Shown: positions 15,850-25,042, numbered from the stretch's first letter. The stretch: DNA of 29,352 nt from Pseudomonadota bacterium (GCA_021779635.1 JAJYAH010000011.1:1-29352), one strand, 5' to 3'. A program made the numbers and translations. The notes: generated from the sequence alone by a model not told the origin.

Positions 15850-16185
15850 TCATTGCGCCAGCCCGAGGACCAGAAGGAGCGCGCGGTCGAGTTGCTCGGA
15901 CGTTTCAGCGTCGATGCGGCCAATAACCCGCCGAATGCGATCACGGCGAAGCGCGACCAATTTATCTGTCATGATTTGCGACCGAAGGCGAAGACCGCTT
16001 TCCGGTGCAACCTCGATCAGCGGTCGGAGTGAAAGTCCGGCCTGCAGGTCAGACGATACAGGACAGACGAAGATCGTCGAAAGACCGGCAGCGAATTTGT
16101 CGCCTTGAACAACAACGCCGGGCCGGGGCCTCCCGAGATCGCTCGGAACGACCATCAGCACGACATCTCCCCGCGCTATTTCCAC
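15850..16185 (-). CDS. PemK/MazF-type toxin
   Basis: This small protein fits the PemK/MazF endoribonuclease toxins, which cleave mRNA in a sequence-specific way to slow growth. The N-terminal pattern EIARGDVVLMVVPSDLGRPRPGVVVQGD is characteristic, with the conserved RGDVV and the GRPRPGVVV strand. TIFVCPVSSDL continues the barrel, and MTDKLVALRRDRIRRVIGRID is the usual C-terminal helix region. No ATG is available: GTG at 16185 gives 111 residues with a GGGA-like site just before it, TTG at 16194 gives 114. Either start lies inside the antitoxin gene, an overlap of 10 or 19 bases that implies translational coupling. Non-ATG start may keep toxin synthesis below antitoxin. Confidence 0.88.
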   Translation of the reverse strand: MEIARGDVVLMVVPSDLGRPRPGVVVQGDKFAAGLSTIFVCPVSSDLQAGLSLRPLIEVAPESGLRLRSQIMTDKLVALRRDRIRRVIGRIDAETSEQLDRALLLVLGLAQ

Positions 16186-16412
16186 GATTCCCAATCGTAA
16201 ACCGACTCGATCCAGTCATCGATCGCGTCGTTTTCCGGATGCTGCGCCATCAATTTAATCTCACGGCGGATTTCCGAGAGCACCTTGGGATCGCGTAAAT
16301 CCGGCACCCAATGCTGCACCGGACGCAGCCCCTGCGCACGCAGGCGCTCGCGGCGCGAAGCCATCCGCTGCTGCGGGGTGCGGGGTTTTGCCTTTTCCGG
16401 GGTCGAGGCCAT
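16176..16412 (-). CDS. MazE-like antitoxin, DUF3018 family
   Basis: This 78-residue protein precedes the PemK/MazF toxin gene and matches the DUF3018 antitoxins. The diagnostic segment is RMASRRERLRAQGLRPVQHW followed by VPDLRDPKVLSEIRRE. The basic N-terminal half likely binds DNA, and the acidic, Trp-rich C terminus (NDAIDDWIESVYDWESWK) likely wraps the toxin. The ATG at 16412 is 8 bases from a perfect 14-bp palindrome, the presumed autoregulatory operator. The pair sits 49 bases after the lepA stop on the same strand, so lepA read-through may also supply it. Confidence 0.88.
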   Translation of the reverse strand: MASTPEKAKPRTPQQRMASRRERLRAQGLRPVQHWVPDLRDPKVLSEIRREIKLMAQHPENDAIDDWIESVYDWESWK

Positions 16413-16418
16413 GGGTGG

Positions 16419-16447
16419 AACGTAACATGTTACGCGCGGAAACTCAA
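16419..16447 (-). promoter_or_regulatory. Toxin-antitoxin promoter with palindromic operator
   Basis: Positions 16421-16434, CGTAACATGTTACG, are a perfect 14-bp palindrome. On the minus strand a -35-like TTGAGT (16442-16447) and -10-like TACGTT (16419-16424) are exactly 17 bp apart, with the palindrome covering the spacer end and the -10 box. Transcription would then begin at or next to the antitoxin ATG, giving a leaderless mRNA. The palindrome is seen; operator and start-site roles are inferred from the norm for such modules. Confidence 0.65.
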
Positions 16448-16460
16448 TGGTACGCCGACT

Positions 16461-18266
16461 TCAGCTATCCACCTTCAGCGCGGCGATGAACGCCTCCTGT
16501 GGGATGTCGACCTTGCCGAACTGCCGCATCTTCTTCTTGCCTTCCTTCTGCTTCTCCAGAAGTTTGCGCTTGCGGGTGATGTCGCCGCCATAGCATTTCG
16601 CGGTGACGTCCTTGCGCAGCGCGCGCACGGTTTCGCGCGCGATCACCTTGCCGCCGATCGCCGCCTGGATCGGAATCTGGAACATGTGCGGCGGGATCAG
16701 TTCCTTCATCTTCTCGACCATGGCGCGGCCGCGGCCCTCGGCGCGCTGGCGGTGCACCAGCATCGACAGCGCGTCGACCGGCTCGTTGTTGACCAGAATC
16801 TGCATCTTCACGAGGTCGGCCGGCTTGTAGTCGGTGAGATGATAGTCGAACGAGGCATAGCCCTTGGAAACCGACTTCAGGCGGTCGTAGAAATCGAACA
16901 CCACTTCATTGAGCGGCAACTCGTATTTCACCATCGCGCGGTTGCCGACGTAAGTGAGCTCTTTCTGCGAACCGCGCCGATCCTGGCACAGCTTCAAGAC
17001 GCTACCGAGATATTCGTCCGGGGTGAGGATGGTGGCCTCGATCCAGGGTTCCTCGATCTCGGCGATCTTCACCACATCGGGCATGTCGATCGGATTGTGA
17101 ATCTCGATCACCTGCCCGTCGGTCAGATGCATCTTGTAGATCACCGACGGCGCGGTCGCGATCAAATTGAGGTCGAATTCGCGGGACAATCGCTCCTGAA
17201 TGATCTCCAGATGCAACAGGCCGAGAAAGCCGCAGCGGAAGCCGAAACCCAATGCGGCGGAAGTTTCCATCTCGAACGAGAAGCTGGCGTCATTGAGCCG
17301 CAGCTTGCCCATCGCCGCGCGCAAGGTCTCGAAGTCGTCGGCGTCGACCGGAAACAGGCCGCAGAACACCACGGGAATCGCCGGCTTGAAGCCCGGCAGC
17401 ATTTCCGTCACCGGCTTGCGGTCGTCGGTGATGGTGTCGCCTACTCTGGTATCGGCGACTTCCTTGATCGCGGCGGTGATGAAGCCGATCTCGCCGGGAC
17501 CGAGCTCCTCGATCTGCTGCATCTTCGGCGTGAAGAAGCCGACCCGCTCGACGTCATAGGCGGCGTTGGTGCCCATCATCCGGATGCGCTGGCCCTTTTT
17601 CATCACGCCATCGACGATCCGGACCAGCACCACCACGCCGAGATAGACGTCGTACCAGCTGTCGACCAGGAGCGCCTTCAGCGAGGCGTCACGGTCGCCC
17701 TTCGGCGCCGGCAGCCGGTGAACGATGGCTTCCAGCACGTCGTCGATACCGAGGCCGGTCTTGGCGGAGATCATCACCGCGTCGGAGGCATCGATGCCGA
17801 TCACGTCCTCGATCTGCCGCTTGACCTGATCCGGTTCCGCCGCCGGCAGGTCGATCTTGTTGAGGACCGGCACGATCTCGTGGCCGGCGTCGAGCGCATG
17901 GTAGACGTTGGCGAGCGTCTGCGCCTCGACGCCCTGGCTCGCATCGACCACCAGCAGCGAGCCTTCGCAGGCCGCCAGCGACCTCGAAACCTCATAGGCG
18001 AAGTCGACATGGCCGGGCGTGTCGATCAGGTTGAGGATGTAGGTCTTGCCGTCCTTGGCCAGATAGCTCAGCCGCACGGTCTGCGCCTTGATGGTGATGC
18101 CGCGCTCGCGCTCGATATCCATGGAATCGAGCACCTGTTCCTTCATCTCGCGCGCCTGCAAGCCCCCGGTGGTCTGAATCAGACGGTCGGCCAGCGTCGA
18201 TTTGCCATGGTCAATATGCGCAACGATGGCGAAGTTGCGGATGTTGGAAATAGGGATAGATGTCAT
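16461..18266 (-). CDS. lepA: Translation elongation factor 4 (LepA)
   Basis: LepA is a ribosome-bound GTPase of the EF-G family that acts on stalled or initiating ribosomes. The 601 residues match the family length (about 600). The G domain shows AHIDHGKST (P-loop), the RERGITI switch I, DTPGHVDF (G3), NKIDLPAA (G4) and SAKTG (G5). The LepA-specific C-terminal domain ends [20 protein letters not shown] and [15 protein letters not shown], which is diagnostic against EF-G. The ATG at 18266 ([19 protein letters not shown]) is preferred over a frame opening at 18359, which adds a Cys-containing non-homologous stretch. It is divergent from the glycosyltransferase gene with a 114-base gap. Confidence 0.97.
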   Translation of the reverse strand: MTSIPISNIRNFAIVAHIDHGKSTLADRLIQTTGGLQAREMKEQVLDSMDIERERGITIKAQTVRLSYLAKDGKTYILNLIDTPGHVDFAYEVSRSLAACEGSLLVVDASQGVEAQTLANVYHALDAGHEIVPVLNKIDLPAAEPDQVKRQIEDVIGIDASDAVMISAKTGLGIDDVLEAIVHRLPAPKGDRDASLKALLVDSWYDVYLGVVVLVRIVDGVMKKGQRIRMMGTNAAYDVERVGFFTPKMQQIEELGPGEIGFITAAIKEVADTRVGDTITDDRKPVTEMLPGFKPAIPVVFCGLFPVDADDFETLRAAMGKLRLNDASFSFEMETSAALGFGFRCGFLGLLHLEIIQERLSREFDLNLIATAPSVIYKMHLTDGQVIEIHNPIDMPDVVKIAEIEEPWIEATILTPDEYLGSVLKLCQDRRGSQKELTYVGNRAMVKYELPLNEVVFDFYDRLKSVSKGYASFDYHLTDYKPADLVKMQILVNNEPVDALSMLVHRQRAEGRGRAMVEKMKELIPPHMFQIPIQAAIGGKVIARETVRALRKDVTAKCYGGDITRKRKLLEKQKEGKKKMRQFGKVDIPQEAFIAALKVDS

Positions 18267-18380
18267 GGGCGCGGGATAGCATTCGCCCCCCGGTGCGGCA
18301 ACCATATTGCAGCCTTTTGACGGCACAACTTCACGCCAAGCTGATTTCACTTGGGTCAAAAACGCGCTACGCAGACGGTT

Positions 18381-20009
18381 ATGTCAGGCGCCTGGTTTCT
18401 GCCCGCAAATTTGTACGCATATGCATCGTCGAAGGTCCGGCGGCTGGCGGCATGGCTCGCCGCGTCGGCCTCCGATCCCGAGGCCGGCCTCGGCCTGGTG
18501 ATCGGCTTTGCCGCTGCGCATGCGGTGCTCTGGACCCTGATTCTGATCAATCTCAAGGCGGCACAGGATGTCCACATGGACGTTGCGGAAGCCTATGCCT
18601 GGGGCCAGAAAGTTCTGCTCGGCTACGGCAAGCATCCGCCGCTGTCGGGGTGGATCGCGGGCATCTGGTTCACGATGTTTCCGGTCGCCAACTGGGCAAC
18701 TTACGCATTGGCGATGACGACGCTTGGCTGCGGGCTGGTGATCTGCTGGCTGATCGCGTTGCGCGTAGTCGACCGCCGCCGCGCTTTCTTCGTGGTGGTG
18801 ATGCTGGCGCTCTACCCGATCTTCAACTTCAAGGGCTTCAAGTATAATCCGGACCTGCTGCAGCTCGTGACCCTGCCGCTGGTGGTGCTGGCCTATCTGC
18901 ATGCGTTCGAGAAGCGCGATGCGCGCTCCGGGCTGTGGCTCGGCCTCGCCGGCGCACTGGCGCTGATGACCAAATATTGGGTGCTGACCATGATCGGCGC
19001 GATCGGGATCGCCGCGCTGCTTCATCCCGATCGGTTGCGGTTCCTGCGCTCGCCGGCGCCATGGGTTGCGATTGTCACCCTGGTGGTCGCGATGCTTCCG
19101 CATCTGTGGTGGTTGAAGCAGGTCAATTTCGTGCCGCTGACTTACGCGGGCGATACCTATGAGTTGCAGAGCCGTGCGCAGTGCCTTCGGCTGGTCCTCG
19201 GCTATATCGGCCACAATCTGGCGCTGCTCGCTCTGCCGGTGGCATTGGCGGCACTGGCGCTGGCCTGGTTGCCGCGATGGTGGACGACCTTGGCGCAACA
19301 TCCGTCGGCGCTGTTCACGCGCGCCTGGTCGCGCGGGACCAATCCCGCAGTGAATCTTTCCCAGGCGCTCAATATCTGGATCATCCAGATCGTGGTTGCG
19401 ATCGGGCCTCCGCTCGGCGGCTTGATTTTCATCATCTATATGAAGACCGACTGGGGGATCTCGCTGTTCTTTCTGACCCCGCTGGCGCTGGTTGCGATAC
19501 CGTCGCTGCGGCTGCAAAGAATCGCGCTGTTTCGCATTGTCGCGATCTGGCTGGTGTTGACGCTCGCGGTGCTTGCCGCCTCGCGTACCATCGCGGCCCG
19601 CGAATTCGCCGAAAATCCCAATGGCGCATCAGGCTATGCCGCGCGTTCCGAACTCGCCCGCGAGCTGACGCAAGTCTGGCATGAGCGCTTCAACTCGCGA
19701 TGGGCCGTGGTCGCCGGGGCTACGGATATCGGCGAGCCGATGACATTCTACAGTCCGGATCATCCGGCGCCGTTCACGCCCGGCGAACTCTGGGCGTCGG
19801 GGTTGACCTCGCTCGAGGAGGCCAAGCGGCTTGGTTTCATCGGCATCTGCGATACGTCGGATGGGCGGCTGCCCGCCTGTGAAGCGTGGATGGCGGCCAA
19901 TGCCGGTCAGGCCGAGTCCCTGGTCATCACGACGCAGCGTTTCTCCCACGGGCATTCCGGGCCGGCGACCAGCTGGAAGATCTACATCGTGCCGCCGGCT
20001 CACATCTAG
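18381..20009 (+). CDS. Membrane glycosyltransferase, family 39 (ArnT/PMT-like)
   Basis: This 542-residue polytopic membrane protein fits the dolichyl/undecaprenyl-phosphate-sugar glycosyltransferases (PMT_2, GT39 or GT83). The first lumenal loop carries the expected acidic motif ([12 protein letters not shown]) followed by [15 protein letters not shown], where HPP is typical. About ten more hydrophobic helices follow to residue 410, for example [20 protein letters not shown]. The C-terminal 120 residues are a soluble periplasmic domain with two Cys ([16 protein letters not shown]) likely in a disulfide. The ATG at 18381 is chosen over a TTG at 18351. It probably transfers a sugar from a polyprenyl carrier to an envelope lipid or polysaccharide; acceptor unknown. 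It converges on the HPr gene with only 17 bases between stops. Confidence 0.85.
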   Translation: MSGAWFLPANLYAYASSKVRRLAAWLAASASDPEAGLGLVIGFAAAHAVLWTLILINLKAAQDVHMDVAEAYAWGQKVLLGYGKHPPLSGWIAGIWFTMFPVANWATYALAMTTLGCGLVICWLIALRVVDRRRAFFVVVMLALYPIFNFKGFKYNPDLLQLVTLPLVVLAYLHAFEKRDARSGLWLGLAGALALMTKYWVLTMIGAIGIAALLHPDRLRFLRSPAPWVAIVTLVVAMLPHLWWLKQVNFVPLTYAGDTYELQSRAQCLRLVLGYIGHNLALLALPVALAALALAWLPRWWTTLAQHPSALFTRAWSRGTNPAVNLSQALNIWIIQIVVAIGPPLGGLIFIIYMKTDWGISLFFLTPLALVAIPSLRLQRIALFRIVAIWLVLTLAVLAASRTIAAREFAENPNGASGYAARSELARELTQVWHERFNSRWAVVAGATDIGEPMTFYSPDHPAPFTPGELWASGLTSLEEAKRLGFIGICDTSDGRLPACEAWMAANAGQAESLVITTQRFSHGHSGPATSWKIYIVPPAHI

Positions 20010-20026
20010 GCGCTCAGTCTTGCCGC

Positions 20027-20356
20027 CTACGTGCCTTCTTCGTTGAACTTGCTGGCGACGAGGTCGGTGATCGCAGTGATGGCGGCTTCGGCCTCGGGGC
20101 CGGCCGCGGAGACGAGGATGGATGTTCCGGGGCCCGCGGACAGCATCATCAGCCCCATGATGGAGGTGCCGCCGACGGTCTCGCCGCCGCGCGTCACCCA
20201 GACTTCGGCATTGAAGCGCTCGACCAGCTGAACGAATTTCGCCGAGGCGCGCGCGTGAAGCCCGCGCTTGTTGATGATGGGAATTTCCCGGGACAGCGCG
20301 CCCGGCGGGATGCTTGGCCCGGCATCGTTTTCGGGCGACGCGTCCTCGTCGCTCAT
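20027..20356 (-). CDS. ptsH: HPr family phosphocarrier protein
   Basis: This is a 109-residue HPr/NPr phosphocarrier that takes phosphate from PEP via enzyme I and passes it to EIIA proteins. The active-site His is His34 in NKRGLHARASAKF, and the regulatory serine, the target of HPr kinase, is Ser65 in GGTSIMGLMML. The first 20 residues (acidic, Pro-rich) are an extension beyond the usual 85-90-residue protein. Its ATG overlaps the EIIA stop by ATGA. With no sugar-specific EIIB/EIIC gene nearby, the PTS here is likely regulatory, as established for alphaproteobacteria. Enzyme I is not in the window. Confidence 0.95.
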   Translation of the reverse strand: MSDEDASPENDAGPSIPPGALSREIPIINKRGLHARASAKFVQLVERFNAEVWVTRGGETVGGTSIMGLMMLSAGPGTSILVSAAGPEAEAAITAITDLVASKFNEEGT

Positions 20357-20754
20357 TTGCCGGCGAGGACCCGGCTGGCGATGGTGACGTATTTGCGGCC
20401 GGCTTCCTGCGCCATGGCGATAGCGTCGGGAAGCGACCGCTCTTCGCGAACCTTGGCGAGCTTGACCAGCATCGGAAGATTGATCCCTGCGAGCACTTCC
20501 ACTTTCGGACGGCTCATGCAGGAGATCGCAAGGTTGGAGGGCGTGCCTCCGAACATGTCGGTCAGGATAGCTACGCCGTCACCACTGTCGACGCGATTGA
20601 CCGCCTCGATGATGTCGCTTCGACACAAATCGGAGTCGTCCTCGGCTCCGATCGTGACTGCTTCGATTTGTTTTTGCGGACCCATCACATGCTCGAGCGC
20701 CGCCTTGAACTCGTCGGCAAGGCGGCCATGGGTCACAAGTACTAGGCCAATCAT
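20353..20754 (-). CDS. PTS EIIA component, mannose/fructose class
   Basis: This 133-residue cytosolic protein is an EIIA of the mannose superfamily. It begins MIGLVLVTHGRLADEF, in which His9 is the phosphorylation site, and carries the conserved GVAILTDMFGGTPSN motif that lines the active site, then INLPMLVKLAK. It corresponds to the ManX/EIIA-Man homologue found next to hprK and HPr in many alphaproteobacteria, with no membrane permease, so a regulatory role is likely. The ATG at 20754 is preferred over a frame starting at 20811. The gap to hprK upstream is 131 bases, the widest in this block, so an internal promoter is possible. Confidence 0.93.
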   Translation of the reverse strand: MIGLVLVTHGRLADEFKAALEHVMGPQKQIEAVTIGAEDDSDLCRSDIIEAVNRVDSGDGVAILTDMFGGTPSNLAISCMSRPKVEVLAGINLPMLVKLAKVREERSLPDAIAMAQEAGRKYVTIASRVLAGK

Positions 20755-20885
20755 CGGAAACTCCTCGCGGGTGCCTTTTGGTGCACCGCACGAACGCGCC
20801 ACTTTGACCATCCAGAGCCCTCGCGCAAGAGGGGATGTTTGCGATTCACCCGGAAATTAGCGGTAGAGGGGGAACCTGCGCCGGT

Positions 20886-21413
20886 CTATTCGGTCGCGAT
20901 ACTGGGCGTAATATGGTTACCAATTCCCTTCAGACAATCATCCGAGGGTCGGGTATGGTCTGAACTGGCGGTTGTCGTCAGCGCAGCTACAACCAATGGC
21001 AGTGCTGCGTGGTTTGGTTCCACGGGGATTCGAGGTAACTGAACACCGTGGATGTGCGTCAGGAAGGCCTCCGGCGCCGGCAGGCGCTCGGCGTCCGCAG
21101 CCGACAGATCCACGACCAGGCCCACCACCGCCTCCCCGGCGAAGCCGCAGCGGCGAATGCCGAGCCCCCGGATTTCGATCAGGCCGGCCAGTTCGGGTGC
21201 CGGCCGCACCAGGATTTGCCCCTGGTTAGCTTCAAGATGGACGCGATCATCGCCGACCAGCACCGCCGACGGTAGTTGGCCTGAACGCCCGGCCAGGATG
21301 AGATCGAACGCCAGCCGCGACTTGCCGGAACCCGACGGCCCCCGGATCAGCCCGGCGCGATTTTCGATCAACACGGCGGAAGCATGGACGCTCGCACCTT
21401 TGCCATGCGTCAT
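20886..21413 (-). CDS. hprK: HPr kinase/phosphorylase, short alphaproteobacterial form
   Basis: HprK phosphorylates and dephosphorylates the regulatory serine of HPr. This 175-residue version has only the kinase domain: Walker A GPSGSGKS (25-32), VGDDRVHLE (53-61) and the EIRGLGIRR signature strand near 80-88. Firmicute HprK is about 310 residues with an extra N-terminal domain, which is absent as is normal in alphaproteobacteria. Its ATG overlaps the chvG stop by ATGA, tying HPr phosphorylation to the ChvGI sensor operon. The C-terminal 25 residues (ASSDHTRPSDDCLKG onward) look unconserved. Confidence 0.93.
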   Translation of the reverse strand: MTHGKGASVHASAVLIENRAGLIRGPSGSGKSRLAFDLILAGRSGQLPSAVLVGDDRVHLEANQGQILVRPAPELAGLIEIRGLGIRRCGFAGEAVVGLVVDLSAADAERLPAPEAFLTHIHGVQLPRIPVEPNHAALPLVVAALTTTASSDHTRPSDDCLKGIGNHITPSIATE

Positions 21414-23227
21414 GGCGCGGGCAGCCGGACCACAAAGCGCGCGCCCGCGACAGTCGCCTCGCCATCGGCGCCGACCGGACCCGCGCGATTTTCCGCCCAG
21501 ATGCGTCCACCATGGGCTTCTATGATCTGTTTCGAGATCGACAGCCCCAATCCGGAATTCTGCCCAAAGCCCTGGTGCGGCCGGTCGGTGTAAAAGCGCT
21601 CGAAGATTCGCTCCAGCGCATCGTCGCGGATCCCCGGACCGTCGTCATCGATCACGATTTCGATTTCCTGCTTCACGCGACGGCAGACGATGCGTACCTT
21701 GCCGCCGGCCTCGGAAAACGACTGGGCGTTGACCAGCAGGTTGGAAATCACCTGCCCGAGCCGCGAATCATGTCCCGGTACCGAGAAGGTATCGGTGGAA
21801 CTGCGGCCTTCGAAGCGGACTTCGACCGCGATCTTGTTGCCAAGACTGGTTTCGTTGGCGACCGAGGTCAGGGTGTTGAGCAGGCGCCGAAGATCGACCG
21901 GCGTCATATCCTGCCGCTGCAGTTCGGCATCGAGCCGGCTCGCATCCGAGATATCGGAGATCAGGCGGTCGAGCCGCTTGACGTCATGCTCGATCACCGC
22001 GAGCAGCCGCGCGCGGCTGTTCTCGTTCCGAGCCAACGGCAGGGTTTCGACCGCGGACCGCAGCGACGTCAGCGGGTTCTTCAATTCATGGGCGACATCG
22101 GCAGCGAACATTTCGATCGCCTCGATGCGGTTATAGAGTGCATCCGTCATGTCGCGCAGCGCGCCGGAGAGATGTCCGATCTCGTCGCGACGGCGGGTGA
22201 AGTCGGGAATCTCGACGCGGGTCCGGATGCGGCGGCGGACACGCTCGGCGCTGTCGGCGAGCCGGCGCACCGGGCCCGCAATGGTGCTTGCCAGCAGCAA
22301 TGACAGCATGATCATCACCGCGGAAGCCACGCCGCCGACTTTCAAGATCGCAAGCCGCTCGGCGGTCACCATCTGATCGATGTCGTCGCCCTGGGTCGAG
22401 AGCATCAGCGCGCCATGGATCGCGCGGAATCGCTGCACCGGCACCGCGACCGAGACGATCACCTCGCCGCGTTCGTTGATTCGCACCATGCTGCTCTTTT
22501 CGCCGCTGAGGGATTTGGCGACTTCCTGATAACCGTTGCCGTTCTCCGGCCCGAGTTCCCGATAAAGCGGCAGGTCGCCGCGATTGAGCCAGGTGCGGAT
22601 CGCGATCATCGATCGCTCCGCGATACCTGGCTTCTCGACCGACGGTGGCGGCAACTCGAACCGCAGCACATCGCCGCGGCCATAGAGATTGCGGCTGTCC
22701 AGAATCAGGCCGCCATCGCGATCGAAAATACGGGCTCGGGTCTTGGTTGGTGAAATCAGCCGCCGCAATACCGGCGCGACGCGTTCCGGATTGATCGGAA
22801 AATCCAGTCCGGCATATTCGTCGGGCGCACCATAGGTTTCGCCGGGCTTCAGATCGAGCAGCCGGTCGGGATCGATGGTGATGGTGTTGGTCTCGACGGT
22901 CGCGGAGGCTGCGATTGCGCCAGCAATGATCTCGGCCTGCACCAGCAGGCTTTGCGCCCGCGCGTCGATCAGGCCGGCGCGGAATTGCGACAGGTAAAGA
23001 ATGCTCGCCACCAGCGCGATCAGGCCGGCGAGATTCAAGGAAACGATGCGGCGGGTCAGGCTCGAGAAGCTGAGGGCGAAGAAAAACTGACCGGCCCGGC
23101 GCAACCAGCCGAGCGGCCGCAGCCAGCCTTTCGCCCCTGCATTTTCGGCGGCAGCGGTATCCGGAACGAGGGACGATGAGGCGTCCTCGATATTCAGGCT
23201 TGCATCAGGCTGCGTTCGATCAAGCAA
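21410..23227 (-). CDS. chvG: Sensor histidine kinase ChvG/ExoS
   Basis: This 605-residue inner-membrane kinase senses acid and envelope conditions and phosphorylates ChvI. Two membrane helices (near 62-82 and 292-317) bracket a periplasmic sensor domain of about 205 residues, followed by a HAMP domain, the HisKA helix with His380 in ADVAHELKNPLTSLR, and the ATPase with N box RLGQVISNLLVNAQ, DDDGPGI and GLGLSISKQI. The start is unusual: the only start-like codon before TM1 is TTG at 23227, because the upstream frame has no ATG or GTG before a TAG at 23285. In Agrobacterium and Sinorhizobium this kinase controls succinoglycan, motility and acid response. In these groups the periplasmic regulator ExoR inhibits it; exoR is not in this window. 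Confidence 0.95.
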   Translation of the reverse strand: MLDRTQPDASLNIEDASSSLVPDTAAAENAGAKGWLRPLGWLRRAGQFFFALSFSSLTRRIVSLNLAGLIALVASILYLSQFRAGLIDARAQSLLVQAEIIAGAIAASATVETNTITIDPDRLLDLKPGETYGAPDEYAGLDFPINPERVAPVLRRLISPTKTRARIFDRDGGLILDSRNLYGRGDVLRFELPPPSVEKPGIAERSMIAIRTWLNRGDLPLYRELGPENGNGYQEVAKSLSGEKSSMVRINERGEVIVSVAVPVQRFRAIHGALMLSTQGDDIDQMVTAERLAILKVGGVASAVMIMLSLLLASTIAGPVRRLADSAERVRRRIRTRVEIPDFTRRRDEIGHLSGALRDMTDALYNRIEAIEMFAADVAHELKNPLTSLRSAVETLPLARNENSRARLLAVIEHDVKRLDRLISDISDASRLDAELQRQDMTPVDLRRLLNTLTSVANETSLGNKIAVEVRFEGRSSTDTFSVPGHDSRLGQVISNLLVNAQSFSEAGGKVRIVCRRVKQEIEIVIDDDGPGIRDDALERIFERFYTDRPHQGFGQNSGLGLSISKQIIEAHGGRIWAENRAGPVGADGEATVAGARFVVRLPAP

Positions 23228-23339
23228 TGGCCAAAACTGCCGGTTGTTTCGATAGGTCGTGCGACGCGCGTTTGCCTTCTCATCCTACCCTAGACGGGAG
23301 GTGGCGTCAGTTAACAAACGCCCGCGAAATGCAGGCAAA

Positions 23340-24041
23340 TCAGGTTTCCTTGAAGCGGTAACCCACACCGTAGAGGGTTTCGATCATCTCGAAATCGTCG
23401 TCAACGACCTTGAACTTCTTGCGCAGCCGCTTGATGTGGCTGTCGATGGTGCGATCGTCGACATAGACCTGATCGTCATAAGCCGCGTCCATCAGGGCAT
23501 TGCGGCTTTTCACCACGCCGGGGCGCGTGGCCAGCGCCTGCAGGATCAGAAACTCGGTCACCGTCAACGTCACCGGCTCGTTCTTCCAGGTGCAGGTGTG
23601 GCGCTCCGGGTCCATCCGCAGCAGCCCGCGGTCCAGCGCCTTGGCGTCGGTTTCCTTTGGCACTGCGGTCGGATCCTTCGGCGCCGCGCGGCGCAGCACG
23701 GCCTTGACGCGCTCGACCAGCAGGCGCTGCGAGAACGGCTTGCGGATGAAATCGTCGGCGCCCATTTTGAGGCCGAACAATTCGTCGATCTCCTCGTCCT
23801 TGGAGGTGAGAAAAATCACCGGCAGATCGGACTTCTGCCGCAGCCGCCGCAGCGTCTCCATGCCGTCCATGCGCGGCATCTTGATGTCGAGGATCGCAAG
23901 GTCCGGCGGACTGGTGCGAAAGCCGTCAAGCGCCGATGCGCCATCTGTGTAAGTCATGATGCGATAGCCCTCGGCTTCGAGCGCGATCGAGACGGATGTG
24001 AGAATGTTGCGGTCGTCGTCGACCAAGGCGATTGTGGGCAT
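23340..24041 (-). CDS. chvI: Response regulator ChvI
   Basis: ChvI is the OmpR-class DNA-binding partner of ChvG. The 233 residues begin [18 protein letters not shown], with the phospho-acceptor Asp in [13 protein letters not shown], the conserved Lys in FIRKPFSQ and a winged-helix output domain ending [10 protein letters not shown] and [13 protein letters not shown]. The ATG at 24041 is preferred over a frame reaching 24113. It precedes chvG by 112 bases on the same strand, and its promoter faces the HugZ-like gene and, beyond it, pckA. In Sinorhizobium and Agrobacterium chvI lies close to pckA in the same divergent layout, so this arrangement is conserved. Confidence 0.96.
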   Translation of the reverse strand: MPTIALVDDDRNILTSVSIALEAEGYRIMTYTDGASALDGFRTSPPDLAILDIKMPRMDGMETLRRLRQKSDLPVIFLTSKDEEIDELFGLKMGADDFIRKPFSQRLLVERVKAVLRRAAPKDPTAVPKETDAKALDRGLLRMDPERHTCTWKNEPVTLTVTEFLILQALATRPGVVKSRNALMDAAYDDQVYVDDRTIDSHIKRLRKKFKVVDDDFEMIETLYGVGYRFKET

Positions 24042-24209
24042 GGGCCTGCTTTCCGAAACGGAGTGGCTGAAACGGCGAGCAATCCAGCGATGCGCCGCAT
24101 AAATGGGCTTCAAACGCGGTCAACGAGCAATGCAAGCTGGGCTGAAGTGTGACCGAGTTCCCGAAACGCCTGAGGTACCCAAGGGTTCCAGCCTGTCTGG
24201 ATATTAGCT

Positions 24210-24231
24210 TAGCCCAAAAAGGGCTATTTTT
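24210..24231 (+). terminator. Terminator-like hairpin in chvI/hugZ divergent region
   Basis: TAGCCC, loop AAAAA, GGGCTA, then TTTTT forms a perfect 6-bp stem followed by a U-tract when read on the plus strand. It lies 25 bases before the HugZ-like ATG, so it sits in that gene's leader rather than at the end of any gene. It may stop stray transcription entering from the chvI side or act as an attenuator. The stem is short, and it has no U-tract on the minus strand. Confidence 0.55.
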
Positions 24232-24256
24232 GCAATGAGATACTGGAAAATGTTCG

Positions 24257-24997
24257 ATGCAGCCCATTCCTGATTTTGACGCCGCCAGGCTCGCCCGGTC
24301 GCTATTACGGCGCAGCCGGCAAGGCGCTTTGGCGACCCTGATGCCCGGCAGTGGCGATCCCTATTGCTCGCTGGTCAATGTCGCAAGCCATCCCGACGGC
24401 TCGCCGATCCTGCTGATTTCGCGCCTCGCGCTTCACACCAGGAACCTGCTCGGCGACGCCAGGGTCTCGCTGATGCTCGACGAACGGGCCGAAGGCGACC
24501 CACTGGAGGGATCGCGGATCATGCTGGCAGGTCAGGCGGAGCAGGTGGGTGGGGACGCCGTGGCGATTTTGCGCCGCCGTTACCTCAACGCCCATCCGTC
24601 TTCGGAAGTCTTTGTAAATTTTAAGGATTTTTCCTTTTTCAGAGTCCGGCCGACCGGTGCGCATTTGGTCGCTGGATTCGGCCGCATCGTCGACCTCAAA
24701 CCTGAGCAGTTTTTGACCGATAGCTCCGACGCCGCTTCGTTGCTGGAAACCGAGCAGGAAGCCATCGACCACATGAACGCGGATCATCGCGATACGATGA
24801 ATCTCTATGCGACAAGGCTGCTCGGTGCCAAACCCGCCGATTGGCGCTGCACCGGCTGCGATCCCGACGGAATAGACCTTCAGGCTGGTACGACCACGCT
24901 GCGGCTGGATTTCCCGCGGCGCATTGTCACTCCTGCCGCACTGCGGCAGACGCTGAAGCAGCTTGCCGATCAGGCCCGCGCCGGAGCAAGTATTTGA
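24257..24997 (+). CDS. HugZ family haem-utilisation / PNPOx-like protein
   Basis: This 246-residue cytosolic protein has an N-terminal split-barrel domain of the pyridoxamine-5'-phosphate oxidase fold (residues about 10-150: GALATLMPGSGDPYCSLVNV, LALHTRNLLGDARVSLML, FRVRPTGAHLVAGFGR) and a C-terminal DUF2470-type domain (DHMNADHRDTMNLYA near 172-186). This domain pair defines HugZ-like proteins, some of which bind or degrade haem, and is often misnamed pyridoxamine oxidase. The HxxN/H residues for haem ligation cannot be assigned with certainty. The ATG at 24257 has GGAAA 10 bases upstream. It lies divergent from chvI and ahead of pckA. Confidence 0.87.
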   Translation: MQPIPDFDAARLARSLLRRSRQGALATLMPGSGDPYCSLVNVASHPDGSPILLISRLALHTRNLLGDARVSLMLDERAEGDPLEGSRIMLAGQAEQVGGDAVAILRRRYLNAHPSSEVFVNFKDFSFFRVRPTGAHLVAGFGRIVDLKPEQFLTDSSDAASLLETEQEAIDHMNADHRDTMNLYATRLLGAKPADWRCTGCDPDGIDLQAGTTTLRLDFPRRIVTPAALRQTLKQLADQARAGASI

Positions 24998-25042
24998 GGA
25001 GATTTAATGTGCGCCTTCGAATAAACCAAATATGGGGGGATC

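Noticed and set aside
16311..18320. A 669-codon plus-strand frame opposite lepA
   Set aside because: lepA is certain from its GTPase and C-terminal motifs; the opposite frame has His/Arg-rich, domain-free composition typical of antisense frames in high-GC DNA.
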